Positions 55,705-64,000 of a DNA stretch of 64,000 bases are shown here, piece by piece (within the stretch, counting starts at the first letter, position 1; each line of letters begins with the position of its first letter). Source of the DNA: Rhizobium sp. CFBP 8762 (GTDB taxonomy: Bacteria; Pseudomonadota; Alphaproteobacteria; Rhizobiales; Rhizobiaceae); the NCBI RefSeq assembly GCF_014841565.1, contig NZ_JACYUD010000001.1, positions 610,752 to 674,751 of the forward strand, read 5' to 3'. The translations under genes and the position numbers were made by a program. The notes under the pieces are model-generated. The model had not been told where the DNA came from and ran no database searches. It was given only the letters and a program-made list of their open reading frames with translations.

Positions 55705-58198
55705 TCGCATCGCCGCCAGCCTGCGGCGGCTCTTCGAAGAGCACCGGGTTGTCTTCTGGTACGATACCGACCGTGACATGCGCGCGGAGTTTGACGCGAT
55801 CGCGCTTTCGGGGGTGACCAAGCTGGACATCGCCAACAACGAGTTCGGCCTGAAATACCGCATCCTGCGGCAGGAGCCGGATGGCCGGTTCCTGCTGTTC
55901 AAAGATGGGCCTGAGCCGCCGATGCCGGAAAACTGGCTGCTGGATGTGCAACTCGCAACGACCGTGTTCAAGGCGGATCAGGCAGCCATCTGGGTTGCGG
56001 AGCTGGGCCTGCCGCTACAATTCGAAAATGTCGTACGCGCGCATATCGGTTTCTTCGGCGCCAAGCCTCGTGTCGAGGTCCTAAAAAAGCTGCTGCACAC
56101 CTCCGATACCCAGACCCAGATGCGACTGAAAATGCTTGCAGTCTGCGCTGGCGCCGAAGGCGGCCTGGATACAGTGATCGAAGCGCTGCTGGGCGATCTT
56201 GCCGCTGGCAAGGACGAGGGTCTGCGGCTGATCGAGCGCTCCGGCCTGACGGAATTTTTCTGGACGCAGGTGGGTCAAGCCTTTGAATACAAATCGGGCG
56301 AGCCGGATTTCGAGGACTTCGCCATCTCGTTGTTCCAATCCGGCTATGCCCGCGTGCTGGGAGAGGATGGGGCGCTCAATGCCGAGGCACTGCTCGTCTT
56401 CCGCCGGTGGAAGAACAACCGGCACTGGGCGGCTGCGTTCGAGGCGCTCTCTGAACATTATCGGGATCTACTGGCCATTCCGGCCGACTTGAAGAAGCGC
56501 GATTTCCGCACCTTCGTCACCATCGACCATTTCGAGGAAATCGACCGCGAGATCATTCGCCAGATCGTGCAGGCTCTTTCCGCACAGGCGGTTGGCGCGC
56601 CGGAGGTGCTGAGCTGGGTGCGCGAACGGCGGCAGAGCCACTGGTATTCGAAGTACGAGGACATCTATCAGGCCATCGGTTTTGCCACCGAGTTTCAGCA
56701 GGCGCTGGCGGAAGCCCATCTCGGCATGACGAGTGCTGCCGAAGGCGTTCAGCGCTATGTCAGCACCTGGTACCGGCTCGACCAGCTCTATCGCAAATTC
56801 ATCTATCACATGCAGAAGAGCGGTCTGGCGCAACTGCTGGGCGACCTCTACGAATCGGTCGAAAACCGCTACACCAACAGCTATGTTCTGGCCGTCAACG
56901 ATGCCTGGCAGGACCAGGTCGCCCGGCTGAACGACTGGAAGATCCCCGGATACGCATCGCAGGCCGACTTCTACCGGGAACAGGCGGCGGAATATCGCCG
57001 CAAGGATCAGAAGGTAGCGGTAATTATTTCCGATGCACTGCGTTTTGAGGTCGCCGAGGAATGCCTGCGCCGGATCCGCGCGCTGGATCGTTTCGATGCC
57101 GATCTGAAGCCGATGATCAGTTCGCTCCCGAGCTATACCCAGCTCGGCATGGCCGCACTCCTGCCGCAAAACGGGCTTGCCATGGCCGAGGATGGCAGCG
57201 GCGATATTCTTTCCGGCGGCCAAAACACCCGAGGTCTGGCGGCACGGGAAAAGCTGCTGGCGGCAGGACGCAACGGCGACACGGCCAAGGCGCTGAAATT
57301 CGAAGACGTGATGAACATGCGCGTCGACGAGGGAAAAGCGCTCTTCCGCGACAATCACATCATCTACATCTACCACAACCGCATCGACGCGATCGGCGAC
57401 AAGATGCAGACGGAGGAACTGCTGCCGGAAGCTGCCGAGGACACGATCGACGACTTGACCAAGCTGGTGCGCAAGCTGACATCCGCCAACTTCTCGAACA
57501 TCCTGATCACCGCCGACCACGGCTTCCTCTATCAGCACCGCGCTCTCGACGAGAGCGACTTCGCCATCGCCGATCCAAAGGGTGACGAAGTCCTTTTCCG
57601 CAACCGTCGCTTCGTCATTGGCCGGGGGCTTGCCCCCACCGAGGGGATGAAGCATTTTACAGCCGCCAATCTGGGGCTTTCCGGTGACCTGGATGTTCTG
57701 ATCCCGAATTCCATCAACCGCATGCGGGTCAAAGGTGCCGGCAGCCGTTTCGTTCACGGCGGCGCCAGCCTGCAGGAGATCGTCATACCCGTCATCCGGG
57801 TCGGCAAGCAGCGGGAGGCCGACATCGGTCAGGTCGAAGTGCAGATCCTCGTTTCCGGGCGCAGCCTGATTTCGTCCGGCCAGACAGCCGTCACGCTGTA
57901 TCAGGTTCAGCCTGTCTCGGAAAAGATGCGGTCGCGCGAGGTTTTGGCGGGCATCTATGCCACAGATGGAACGCTGATTTCCGACGAATACACCCTGGTG
58001 TTCGACTTCAGCTCCGACAACCCGCGTGAACGCGAAATGCCGCGAAAATTTCTGTTATCGCGGGAGGCTGACCGCTTCAACAATCAGGATGTCATCTTGA
58101 AGCTGCGTGAGCGTGTCGGCAAGACGAGCCGTTATCAAGATTATGCCACTCATCGGTTTGAATTGCGCCGCGGCATAACCACTGACTTTGATTTCTGA
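55697..58198 (+). CDS. pglZ: PglZ, BREX alkaline-phosphatase-like protein
   Basis: 833 residues of the type A PglZ family. The alkaline phosphatase superfamily core shows VIISDALRFEVAEECLRR (first metal-ligand Asp region) and ILITADHGFLYQH (second metal-ligand region). The N-terminal half is a helical domain that precedes the catalytic core in this family. The true substrate of PglZ is not established. It is followed 10 bases later by brxL. Confidence 0.93.
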   Translation: MSDRIAASLRRLFEEHRVVFWYDTDRDMRAEFDAIALSGVTKLDIANNEFGLKYRILRQEPDGRFLLFKDGPEPPMPENWLLDVQLATTVFKADQAAIWVAELGLPLQFENVVRAHIGFFGAKPRVEVLKKLLHTSDTQTQMRLKMLAVCAGAEGGLDTVIEALLGDLAAGKDEGLRLIERSGLTEFFWTQVGQAFEYKSGEPDFEDFAISLFQSGYARVLGEDGALNAEALLVFRRWKNNRHWAAAFEALSEHYRDLLAIPADLKKRDFRTFVTIDHFEEIDREIIRQIVQALSAQAVGAPEVLSWVRERRQSHWYSKYEDIYQAIGFATEFQQALAEAHLGMTSAAEGVQRYVSTWYRLDQLYRKFIYHMQKSGLAQLLGDLYESVENRYTNSYVLAVNDAWQDQVARLNDWKIPGYASQADFYREQAAEYRRKDQKVAVIISDALRFEVAEECLRRIRALDRFDADLKPMISSLPSYTQLGMAALLPQNGLAMAEDGSGDILSGGQNTRGLAAREKLLAAGRNGDTAKALKFEDVMNMRVDEGKALFRDNHIIYIYHNRIDAIGDKMQTEELLPEAAEDTIDDLTKLVRKLTSANFSNILITADHGFLYQHRALDESDFAIADPKGDEVLFRNRRFVIGRGLAPTEGMKHFTAANLGLSGDLDVLIPNSINRMRVKGAGSRFVHGGASLQEIVIPVIRVGKQREADIGQVEVQILVSGRSLISSGQTAVTLYQVQPVSEKMRSREVLAGIYATDGTLISDEYTLVFDFSSDNPREREMPRKFLLSREADRFNNQDVILKLRERVGKTSRYQDYATHRFELRRGITTDFDF

Positions 58199-58208
58199 GG
58201 ACCAGCCC

Positions 58209-60353
58209 ATGAGCGATCTCGACAGCAAGATCAACGAACACTTCGCGGGCTTCGTTGTCCGGAAAGATCTCGTGAAGGCCGTCAAGGGCAATGCCATCGT
58301 GCCGACCTACGTGCTGGAATATCTGCTGGGGCAGTATTGCGCGACGGACGACGAGGCCTTGATCCAGACGGGCATTGAGACGGTCAAGGAAATCCTGCGC
58401 AAGCACTATGTTCACCGCAGCGAAGCCGGCCTGATCCAGTCCACCATCCGGGAGCGCGGCCGCTATAAGGTGATCGACCAGATCAGCGTCTCGCTCAACG
58501 AGAAGACCGACAGCTATGAGGCGGTATTCGAGAACCTCGGAATCAAGAAAGTCGCCGTGGACAGCACCACGGTCAAGACACACCCGAAGCTGCTGGTGAC
58601 CGGCGTCTGGTGCATCGCCGATGTGCAGTATGAATTTTCTGACGAGGCGCGGGTTTCGCCCTGGATCCTGGAAACAATCAAGCCGATCCAGATCGCCAAG
58701 GTGGACTATGAGCAGTATCGAGATCTTCGCCGGGCCTTCACTACGGACGAGTGGATCGATCTGCTCATGCAGAGCATCGGCTTCCGCCCCGAGGCCTTCG
58801 GGCGCCGGAGCAAGCTGCTGCAATTGCTGCGCCTCATTCCTTTCGTCGAGCGAAACTACAATCTGATTGAACTGGGGCCGAAGGGAACGGGTAAGTCGCA
58901 CGTCTACTCGGAATTCTCCCCGCACGGCCAGTTGATCTCAGGCGGCGAGATTACTATTCCCAAGCTCTTCGTGAATAACTCGAACGGCCGTATCGGCTTG
59001 GTCGGCTACTGGGATGTGGTGGCTTTCGACGAATTCGCCGGACGCGAAAAGACCGCGAACAAGGCGCTGGTCGACATCATGAAGAACTACATGGCCAACA
59101 AGACGTTTTCCCGCGGGGTCAACCCCATGGGGGCGGAGGCCAGCTTCTCCTTCGTCGGCAATACGGACCACAACGTGCCCTATATGCTGAAGAACAGCGA
59201 TCTCTTCGAGGCATTGCCGAGCCAGTTCCATGACTCGGCTTTCATCGACCGCTTGCACGCCTATCTGCCAGGCTGGGAAATCGACGTCATCCGCGGCGAG
59301 ATGTTCACAACAGGCTACGGCTTCATCGTCGACTACCTGGCGGAAATCCTGCGGCATCTGCGATCCGAGGACTTCTCCAACCGGGTTCAGCAGTATTTCA
59401 AGATCAGCGAGAAGATCTCGGAGCGGGACCGCACAGCGATCTCCAAGACCATGTCAGGGCTCCTCAAGCTGATCTTTCCGGACGGCAGCCAAACAGAGGC
59501 TGAGGTCGAGGAATTGCTCCGTCTCGCCATGGAAAGCCGGAAACGGGTCAAGGACCAACTCGCCCGTATAGACAGCACCTATCCGGAAGTGGACTTCCAC
59601 TACATTGGCATCGACGGCGCCAGGCGCAGCGTGACCACCGTGGAGGAAGAGGAATATCCGCAGTTTTACCACCCGAAAGGCTCCGGTGGTCGGGACGAGC
59701 AGGAAGATGCCATGCCCGATGTCCCTGAGGCACTGCCTTCGAGTGAGCGAAAAGAAGATGCGGCTCGCGCCTTGGTACCGGCACAGCCAGCAGCTCAGAG
59801 TTCGATCGCACTTGCGGAGGGCCACTTTGTCTATGCTGAAAATCGCAAGGGCGTCAGCTATGACAAGCTTTTTGGACCGTATCTTGACGGAGCGTCGCTC
59901 TTAGTCGTGACTGATCCGTACATTCGGATCTTCTATCAAATCCGAAATATGATGGAATTCGTGGAGATGGTGATCCGCCGAAAGCGGCCCGAGGATCAGG
60001 TACGGGTTCATCTCATTACGGCGCCAGACGAGGGCAATCTGCCGCGTCAAAGAGAGCTTCTCGACTCCATTACGGCCGCCTGCACCGGCTCCGGGGTGGA
60101 ATTTAGCTGGGCCTTCGACACCTCCGGGACAGCTCATGCTCGCGATATCGTCACAGATACCGGCTGGAAGATCGTGCTGGATCGGGGACTCGACATTTTC
60201 CAGCCCCCGATCAAGACAGAGGGCTTCTCACTGGGCGATCGTTTGCAAGATCACCGAGTTATCAAGGGCTTTTATGTGACCTGCGTAAAGGTTGCAGGTG
60301 AAAGGAACCCGGCCATCTCCCTAGTGTCAGGGGATGAAGCCCACACCACGTGA
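58209..60353 (+). CDS. brxL: BrxL, BREX Lon-like AAA+ protein
   Basis: 714 residues from the ATG at 58209; a TTG 7 codons upstream is less likely. It has Walker A (GPKGTGKSHVYSEF), Walker B (VVAFDEFAGRE) and the segment SFSFVGNTDHNVPYM as a sensor. The C-terminal third holds the Lon-like region with a long variable linker (residues 480-560, Glu/Pro/Ala-rich). It is the last gene of the six-gene type I operon brxA-brxB-brxC-pglX-pglZ-brxL, whose core set is complete and apparently intact. Confidence 0.92.
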   Translation: MSDLDSKINEHFAGFVVRKDLVKAVKGNAIVPTYVLEYLLGQYCATDDEALIQTGIETVKEILRKHYVHRSEAGLIQSTIRERGRYKVIDQISVSLNEKTDSYEAVFENLGIKKVAVDSTTVKTHPKLLVTGVWCIADVQYEFSDEARVSPWILETIKPIQIAKVDYEQYRDLRRAFTTDEWIDLLMQSIGFRPEAFGRRSKLLQLLRLIPFVERNYNLIELGPKGTGKSHVYSEFSPHGQLISGGEITIPKLFVNNSNGRIGLVGYWDVVAFDEFAGREKTANKALVDIMKNYMANKTFSRGVNPMGAEASFSFVGNTDHNVPYMLKNSDLFEALPSQFHDSAFIDRLHAYLPGWEIDVIRGEMFTTGYGFIVDYLAEILRHLRSEDFSNRVQQYFKISEKISERDRTAISKTMSGLLKLIFPDGSQTEAEVEELLRLAMESRKRVKDQLARIDSTYPEVDFHYIGIDGARRSVTTVEEEEYPQFYHPKGSGGRDEQEDAMPDVPEALPSSERKEDAARALVPAQPAAQSSIALAEGHFVYAENRKGVSYDKLFGPYLDGASLLVVTDPYIRIFYQIRNMMEFVEMVIRRKRPEDQVRVHLITAPDEGNLPRQRELLDSITAACTGSGVEFSWAFDTSGTAHARDIVTDTGWKIVLDRGLDIFQPPIKTEGFSLGDRLQDHRVIKGFYVTCVKVAGERNPAISLVSGDEAHTT

Positions 60354-60438
60354 CTGCTTTGGGGCCGGGAGGGGACTGTCGGCTTTTAATCGTCTAAAGT
60401 GGAACAACTGCCATTCGTTTAGCTGCAGAATTATCGGG

Positions 60439-60999
60439 ATGGGACCGCAGATGGCGTATGACGAAGGGGAGCACATCAAGGAGGTCTTCGCCTATTTCGG
60501 TCGGGCATATTATGAAGCGGGTGTGCTGGAAACGGGGTTAGCGATTGCACTCATGCAGAGCACTTTCCTGAGCCGCGTCCGCGATCAATATTTGACTGAT
60601 CGTGGAAAGTCATTTGATCGGACACAGTATGAAGCTGAATTCGATCGCTTTATGGAGAGCCAACACTCGCAGACGTTTGGCAATCTTCTCAAGCGCGTTT
60701 CAGCATTGCCCGAGCTTAGTGACGCCCTAAAAGAAAGGCTCAGGGAGGCTAAGAAGCGCAGGGACTTTCTCGGCCATCACTATTTCAGGGAAAGAGCAGT
60801 CGATTTCAGCAATCGCATCGGCCGCGACAAGATGATAGAGGAATTGCACAATGACGGCGATATGTTTGAATTGATCGATAGCGATCTTTGCGGTGAATTG
60901 GCTCCGGTCCGTGAAAAGCTTGGGATGGACGGCGAGAAATTCCAAAAGTACCTCGCGAAGTTTTATGATGCTGCCAGCGCCGAGTCTTCAGCAGATTAA
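60439..60999 (+). CDS. HEPN-like protein 1 (unnamed family)
   Basis: 186 residues from the ATG at 60439 (another Met 4 codons later). Mostly helical; Arg108-x4-His113 (RDFLGHH) fits the Rx4-6H motif of HEPN ribonucleases and toxins. It aligns with the protein at 62994: the N-terminal FAYFGR-x4-EAG-x-LE-x2-L pattern, and TFGNLLKR and LSDALKERLREA before the HEPN motif. There is no signal peptide. It starts 85 bases after brxL and 40 bases before a UvrD-like helicase gene. An RNase activity is an inference from the motif. Confidence 0.7.
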   Translation: MGPQMAYDEGEHIKEVFAYFGRAYYEAGVLETGLAIALMQSTFLSRVRDQYLTDRGKSFDRTQYEAEFDRFMESQHSQTFGNLLKRVSALPELSDALKERLREAKKRRDFLGHHYFRERAVDFSNRIGRDKMIEELHNDGDMFELIDSDLCGELAPVREKLGMDGEKFQKYLAKFYDAASAESSAD

Positions 61000-61039
61000 G
61001 CATTAAAGCCAATGTGGCACGAAAACCTTCGGGGGGAAA

Positions 61040-62989
61040 ATGGCTTGGTCTGACGGGTTAGCAATTGGAAGTCCTGCCTACGAGATTGCTTCGTCAACGA
61101 ATCTCCGCGTGCGCGTCGTAGCGGGTCCAGGCACGGGCAAATCGTTCGCGATGAAACGTCGGGTGGCACGACTCTTGGAACAAGGAATTGCGCCTGCCTC
61201 GATCCTGCCAGTCACGTTTACTCGCGTAGCCGCAGAAGACCTGCATCGTGAGCTAATCAACATGGACGTCGCGGGCAGCGACGGATTGACGGGTGTTACG
61301 CTCCACAGTCTCGCTATGCGTATGCTGATGCGAAATCACGTACTTGACGCAACCGGCCGAGTGCCAAGGCCGCTTAACGAATTTGAACTGGAACCGCTCA
61401 TTTCCGACTTGATGGGCGCACATGGAGGCAGGAGAACCATTAAGAAGCTTAAGCAAGCGTATGAGGGGGCTTGGGCTCGACTACAACATGAACAGCCGGG
61501 ATATGTCCTCGATCCCGCAGATGCGGCGTTTCAACTGGACCTCTTAAATTGGCTCCGCTTTCATCGCGCCATGCTAATCGGCGAGGTAATCCCTCAACTA
61601 TACCAATACTTCCGGAACAACCCAGCAGCGCAAGAACGCAGCGAGTTCCAGCACATATTGGTTGACGAATATCAGGACCTAAACCGCGCGGAACAATCGG
61701 TCATCGAGCTTCTTTCCAATCATGCACACGTCTGCATTGTCGGTGACGATGACCAGTCGATCTACAGCTTCAAACACGCTCATCCGGACGGGATCCGCGA
61801 ATGGCTCGTTGCAAATGCTGGCGCGGACGATCTTGGGCTAGATGATTGTCGCCGCTGCCCAACCCGCGTCGTCCAGATTGCTAACAGCCTAATAGGCCAT
61901 AACCAAATCAGACCAGTCCCTCGCACGCTGGTCCCGCTGCCCTCCAATGGGCCTGGCGATGTCAGGATTATTCAATATCAGTTGCTCTCAAATGAGGTGA
62001 ACGGCGTTGCGAACATCATTGCGGAAATGATTGCGGACGGCACTCCACCCGGCGACATATTGGTGCTTGCGCAGCGTGGTGTGATCGGTACTCCGATCTA
62101 CGAGGCGCTTGTCGACCGACAGATTCCAGTTCGGTCCTATTACGCGGAAGCGGAACTTGACGCAATGGAAGCCCGGCGAGCGTTCGCAAAGTTGAAACTC
62201 CTCATAGATAGAGACGACCGTGTCGCCCTGCGATGGCTGATCGGCATTGATGGCAATAACTGGCATGCGGCAGGCTACCGTCGTGTGCGCGAACATTGCG
62301 AAGCATCCGGTCTGACGCCTTGGCAGGCGCTAGAGCAGATCGCCGCCGGAAATCTTTCTCTGCCTCATACTGCCGGGATTGTCGTTGCCTTTAACGACCT
62401 CATGGCGGAGCTCAATGCGTTGGAGGCACTTCCGGATTTAGCTTCTGTCGTCGGCGAGCTATTCCCGGATGGGCAGATTACAACACGCGACATCCGGGAA
62501 CTGTCGCTCAACATTCTTGCCGAAATGGACACTGAAGAAGGCATCGAAGGTGAGGACATAAACAGCGAGTTCTTGGCGCGACTTCAAGAAGCGATAAACC
62601 AGCCCGACATCCCTTCAGAAATCCAGGACGTGAGGATTATGAGCCTTCACAAGAGTAAGGGGCTGAGTGCGCCTGTCACGATCATCGCGGGCTGTATTCA
62701 AGGCTTGCTTCCAAAGCAACCCGACAACGCACTGCCCGCTGCGCAGCAGGCCCAAGAAATGGAAGAGCAACGGCGGCTGTTATATGTCGGCATCACACGG
62801 GTAAAAGCAGCGCCAAATGCTGGCAAGCCTGGCACGTTAATTCTGACCTACTCACAGAGGATGCCGCTAGCATCCGCCCTTGGGGCTGGCATCGCGCCAG
62901 CGCAGACGCAATATGGCATCGCGTCTCTTCATGCGAGCCAATTTATCGGCGAGTTAGGCCCGACAGCGCCACAACCAATCGCGGGCTAG
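61040..62989 (+). CDS. UvrD/Rep-family superfamily 1 DNA helicase
   Basis: 649 residues with the SF1A motifs in order: Walker A (AGPGTGKSFAMKRR), motif II (ILVDEYQDLNRAEQ), motif III (GDDDQSIYSFKHA), motif V (SLHKSKGLSAPVTI) and motif VI (EQRRLLYVGITRVK). It is shorter than UvrD (about 720) and lacks the C-terminal Tudor-like part. It follows HEPN-like protein 1 by 40 bases and the second HEPN-like gene starts 4 bases later. This is a compact helicase-HEPN cassette next to BREX, probably a defence component, though no named system is recognised. Confidence 0.85.
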   Translation: MAWSDGLAIGSPAYEIASSTNLRVRVVAGPGTGKSFAMKRRVARLLEQGIAPASILPVTFTRVAAEDLHRELINMDVAGSDGLTGVTLHSLAMRMLMRNHVLDATGRVPRPLNEFELEPLISDLMGAHGGRRTIKKLKQAYEGAWARLQHEQPGYVLDPADAAFQLDLLNWLRFHRAMLIGEVIPQLYQYFRNNPAAQERSEFQHILVDEYQDLNRAEQSVIELLSNHAHVCIVGDDDQSIYSFKHAHPDGIREWLVANAGADDLGLDDCRRCPTRVVQIANSLIGHNQIRPVPRTLVPLPSNGPGDVRIIQYQLLSNEVNGVANIIAEMIADGTPPGDILVLAQRGVIGTPIYEALVDRQIPVRSYYAEAELDAMEARRAFAKLKLLIDRDDRVALRWLIGIDGNNWHAAGYRRVREHCEASGLTPWQALEQIAAGNLSLPHTAGIVVAFNDLMAELNALEALPDLASVVGELFPDGQITTRDIRELSLNILAEMDTEEGIEGEDINSEFLARLQEAINQPDIPSEIQDVRIMSLHKSKGLSAPVTIIAGCIQGLLPKQPDNALPAAQQAQEMEEQRRLLYVGITRVKAAPNAGKPGTLILTYSQRMPLASALGAGIAPAQTQYGIASLHASQFIGELGPTAPQPIAG

Positions 62990-62993
62990 GCCA

Positions 62994-63362
62994 TTGGCGA
63001 CACACGATGAACTCTACGCAAAATTCGGCAGAACGGGGGAAGCCGCACAGCTATTCGAGGTTGAATTAGGCACGCTAATTCTTAGCGCCCGCGCGATTGA
63101 ACAAGGTTGGATTTTCGAACCTGACTCGGCCGAAGCGCGGAAATTACTTGACGACATCGATCGGAGCACGCTGGGCCACCTGCTTCGCAGCTTGAAAAAA
63201 TGCGTAGAGCTTGACGACGCCTTGGCTGACCGCTTCGGGTCCGCGCTTCAAACTCGGAACAGGCTGTTTCATCGCTTTGAACCGCACCGGGTTTGCCGGA
63301 GGCTCCAACTTCTGAGAAAGTGGAGCTATCATGAGCAAAACAACAAACAAGTTTTCACCTGA
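62994..63362 (+). pseudogene. HEPN-like protein 2, truncated by an IS element
   Basis: TTG start 4 bases after the helicase stop. Residues 1-94 align with HEPN-like protein 1, and Arg88-x4-His93 (RNRLFH) is the HEPN motif. After HRF at about 63277 the sequence changes to IS3-family DNA, so the last 28 codons of the frame are not original. The normal gene would be longer (protein 1 has 73 residues after the motif). The truncated product may still keep the catalytic residues. Confidence 0.65.
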
Positions 63363-63657
63363 AGTCCGTCAACGTGCCATTCGTATGGTGCTGGATCACG
63401 AAGCAGAACACCCGTCTAGGTGGGCTGCCGCTTCATCTATTGCGGCCAAGATCGGCTGCTCGCCAGCTACGCTGCATGAATGGGTGAAAAAAACTGAGGT
63501 CGACACCGGCAAACGAGCGGGCCTGCCGAGCGACGTGGCCGAGAAGATGAAGGCTCTGGAGCGTGAGAACCGCGAGCTTCGTCAGGCCAACGAAATTCTG
63601 CGCAAAGCTTCGGCCTATTTCGCCATGGCGGAGCTCGAACGCCCCTTCAAGCGATGA
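63331..63657 (+). CDS. IS3-family transposase OrfA
   Basis: 108 residues, helix-turn-helix transposase subunit: [15 protein letters not shown] at the N-terminus, the HTH in [17 protein letters not shown] and a C-terminal leucine-rich helix ([20 protein letters not shown]) for dimerisation. Its TGA overlaps the orfB ATG (ATGA). In IS3 elements a frameshift between the two frames usually makes OrfAB. Confidence 0.9.
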   Translation: MSKTTNKFSPEVRQRAIRMVLDHEAEHPSRWAAASSIAAKIGCSPATLHEWVKKTEVDTGKRAGLPSDVAEKMKALERENRELRQANEILRKASAYFAMAELERPFKR

Positions 63658-64000
63658 TCTCGTTCATCGACGAACACCGAGGCGTGTTCGGGGTCGAGCC
63701 GATCTGCAGACTGCTGCCGATCGCCCCTTCAACTTACTACGAGAACCTCGCCAAACGGCTGGACGTGGATCGCCTGTCGATCCGCGCCCGCAGCGATATC
63801 GGCCTGAAGGTTGAGATACGCCGTGTCTTCGAGCAGAACTTTCGCGTCTACGGTGTTCGCAAGGTCTGGCGGCAGTTGAAGCGTGAAGGCTTTGACGTCG
63901 CCCGCTGCACGGTCGCCCGGCTTATGAGATCGATGAGCCTGCAGGGGATCATTCGAGGAAAGCCGATCCGCACAACATTCTCGGACAAGACGGCTCCAAG
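63654..64000 (+). CDS. IS3-family transposase OrfB (partial)
   Basis: Open from the ATG at 63654 to the end of the window (115 codons). The N-terminal domain before the DDE core is visible: [20 protein letters not shown], then the HTH_21-type segment [16 protein letters not shown] and [17 protein letters not shown]. The DDE catalytic triad would be beyond the window edge. Confidence 0.9.
   Translation, partial: MISFIDEHRGVFGVEPICRLLPIAPSTYYENLAKRLDVDRLSIRARSDIGLKVEIRRVFEQNFRVYGVRKVWRQLKREGFDVARCTVARLMRSMSLQGIIRGKPIRTTFSDKTAP

Larger units (their letters stand above)
33562..64000. mobile_element. Genomic island at tRNA-Gln (right end beyond the window)
   Basis: Everything from the tRNA to the window end looks accessory: two large recombinases, a split protease module, a type I BREX defence operon, a HEPN-UvrD cassette and an IS element, with mixed codon use. 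Two genes are broken (35848-38178 and 46384-47318) and a third is cut by the IS. No right attachment site is seen, so the island length is unknown. Confidence 0.6.
63278..64000 (+). mobile_element. IS3-family insertion sequence (partial, right end outside window)
   Basis: The left end appears to begin near TGAACCGCACCGGGTTTGCC at 63278, an end sequence of the kind seen in this IS family, followed by orfA and an overlapping orfB. The target is the 3' part of a HEPN-like gene. The right inverted repeat and target duplication lie beyond base 64000. Confidence 0.75.

Noticed and set aside
56468..57757. 429-codon minus-strand frame over pglZ
   Set aside because: Shadow of pglZ within a tightly packed operon.
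60354..60438. BREX terminator searched for after brxL
   Set aside because: No convincing stem and T run was found between brxL and the HEPN-like gene; the cassette may be cotranscribed with BREX.

Overview
The window is from an alphaproteobacterium of the Rhizobiaceae (Rhizobium/Agrobacterium type). The evidence is the rhizobial chemotaxis order icpA-cheS-cheY1-cheA-cheR-cheB-cheY2-cheD-cheT, the VisN/VisR master regulators of motility, the flagellar order around motA-fliM-fliN-fliG-flhB, and the high G+C. No species can be named from the sequence alone.

Region 1 (1-24193) is the core motility and chemotaxis cluster. The minus strand carries flgB-flgC-fliE-flgG-flgA-flgI (flgI runs off the window) and flgF-fliI-orf186. 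The plus strand carries motA-fliM-fliN-fliG-flhB-orf149, convergent with visN-visR. fliF and the che operon follow on the minus strand. A LuxI-type acyl-homoserine-lactone synthase and a LuxR-type receptor lie convergently between visN and fliF, which places a quorum-sensing pair inside the motility cluster.

Region 2 (24194-33561) is ordinary chromosome: a small ribbon-helix-helix-like protein with a YbaK-family editing hydrolase, a secreted glycine-rich repeat protein, an AraC regulator beside a TonB-dependent siderophore receptor, an FtsK translocase without membrane segments, a small unknown protein and tRNA-Gln(CTG).

Region 3 (33562 to the window end) looks like a genomic island integrated at the 3' end of tRNA-Gln. 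It begins with three 13-bp direct repeats and a tyrosine integrase. A minus-strand module follows (35.8-46.0 kb): a second large recombinase gene interrupted by an in-frame stop, a small protein whose upstream DNA has GAATC pentamers on an exact 21-bp lattice, a DUF429-like protein, an FtsH-like protease split into an AAA+ ATPase and a separate M41 protease, a PD-(D/E)XK-like protein and a conserved unknown. Next are a frameshifted HNH endonuclease gene and a complete type I BREX phage-defence operon (brxA-brxB-brxC-pglX-pglZ-brxL). Downstream is a compact cassette in which a UvrD-like helicase sits between two homologous HEPN-like proteins; the second is cut by an IS3-family element that runs off the window.

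The best candidates for something undescribed are the HEPN-UvrD-HEPN cassette next to BREX, the split FtsH/nuclease-like module, and the 21-bp-phased operator-like array. No homology search was run; family names come from motifs read in the translations.
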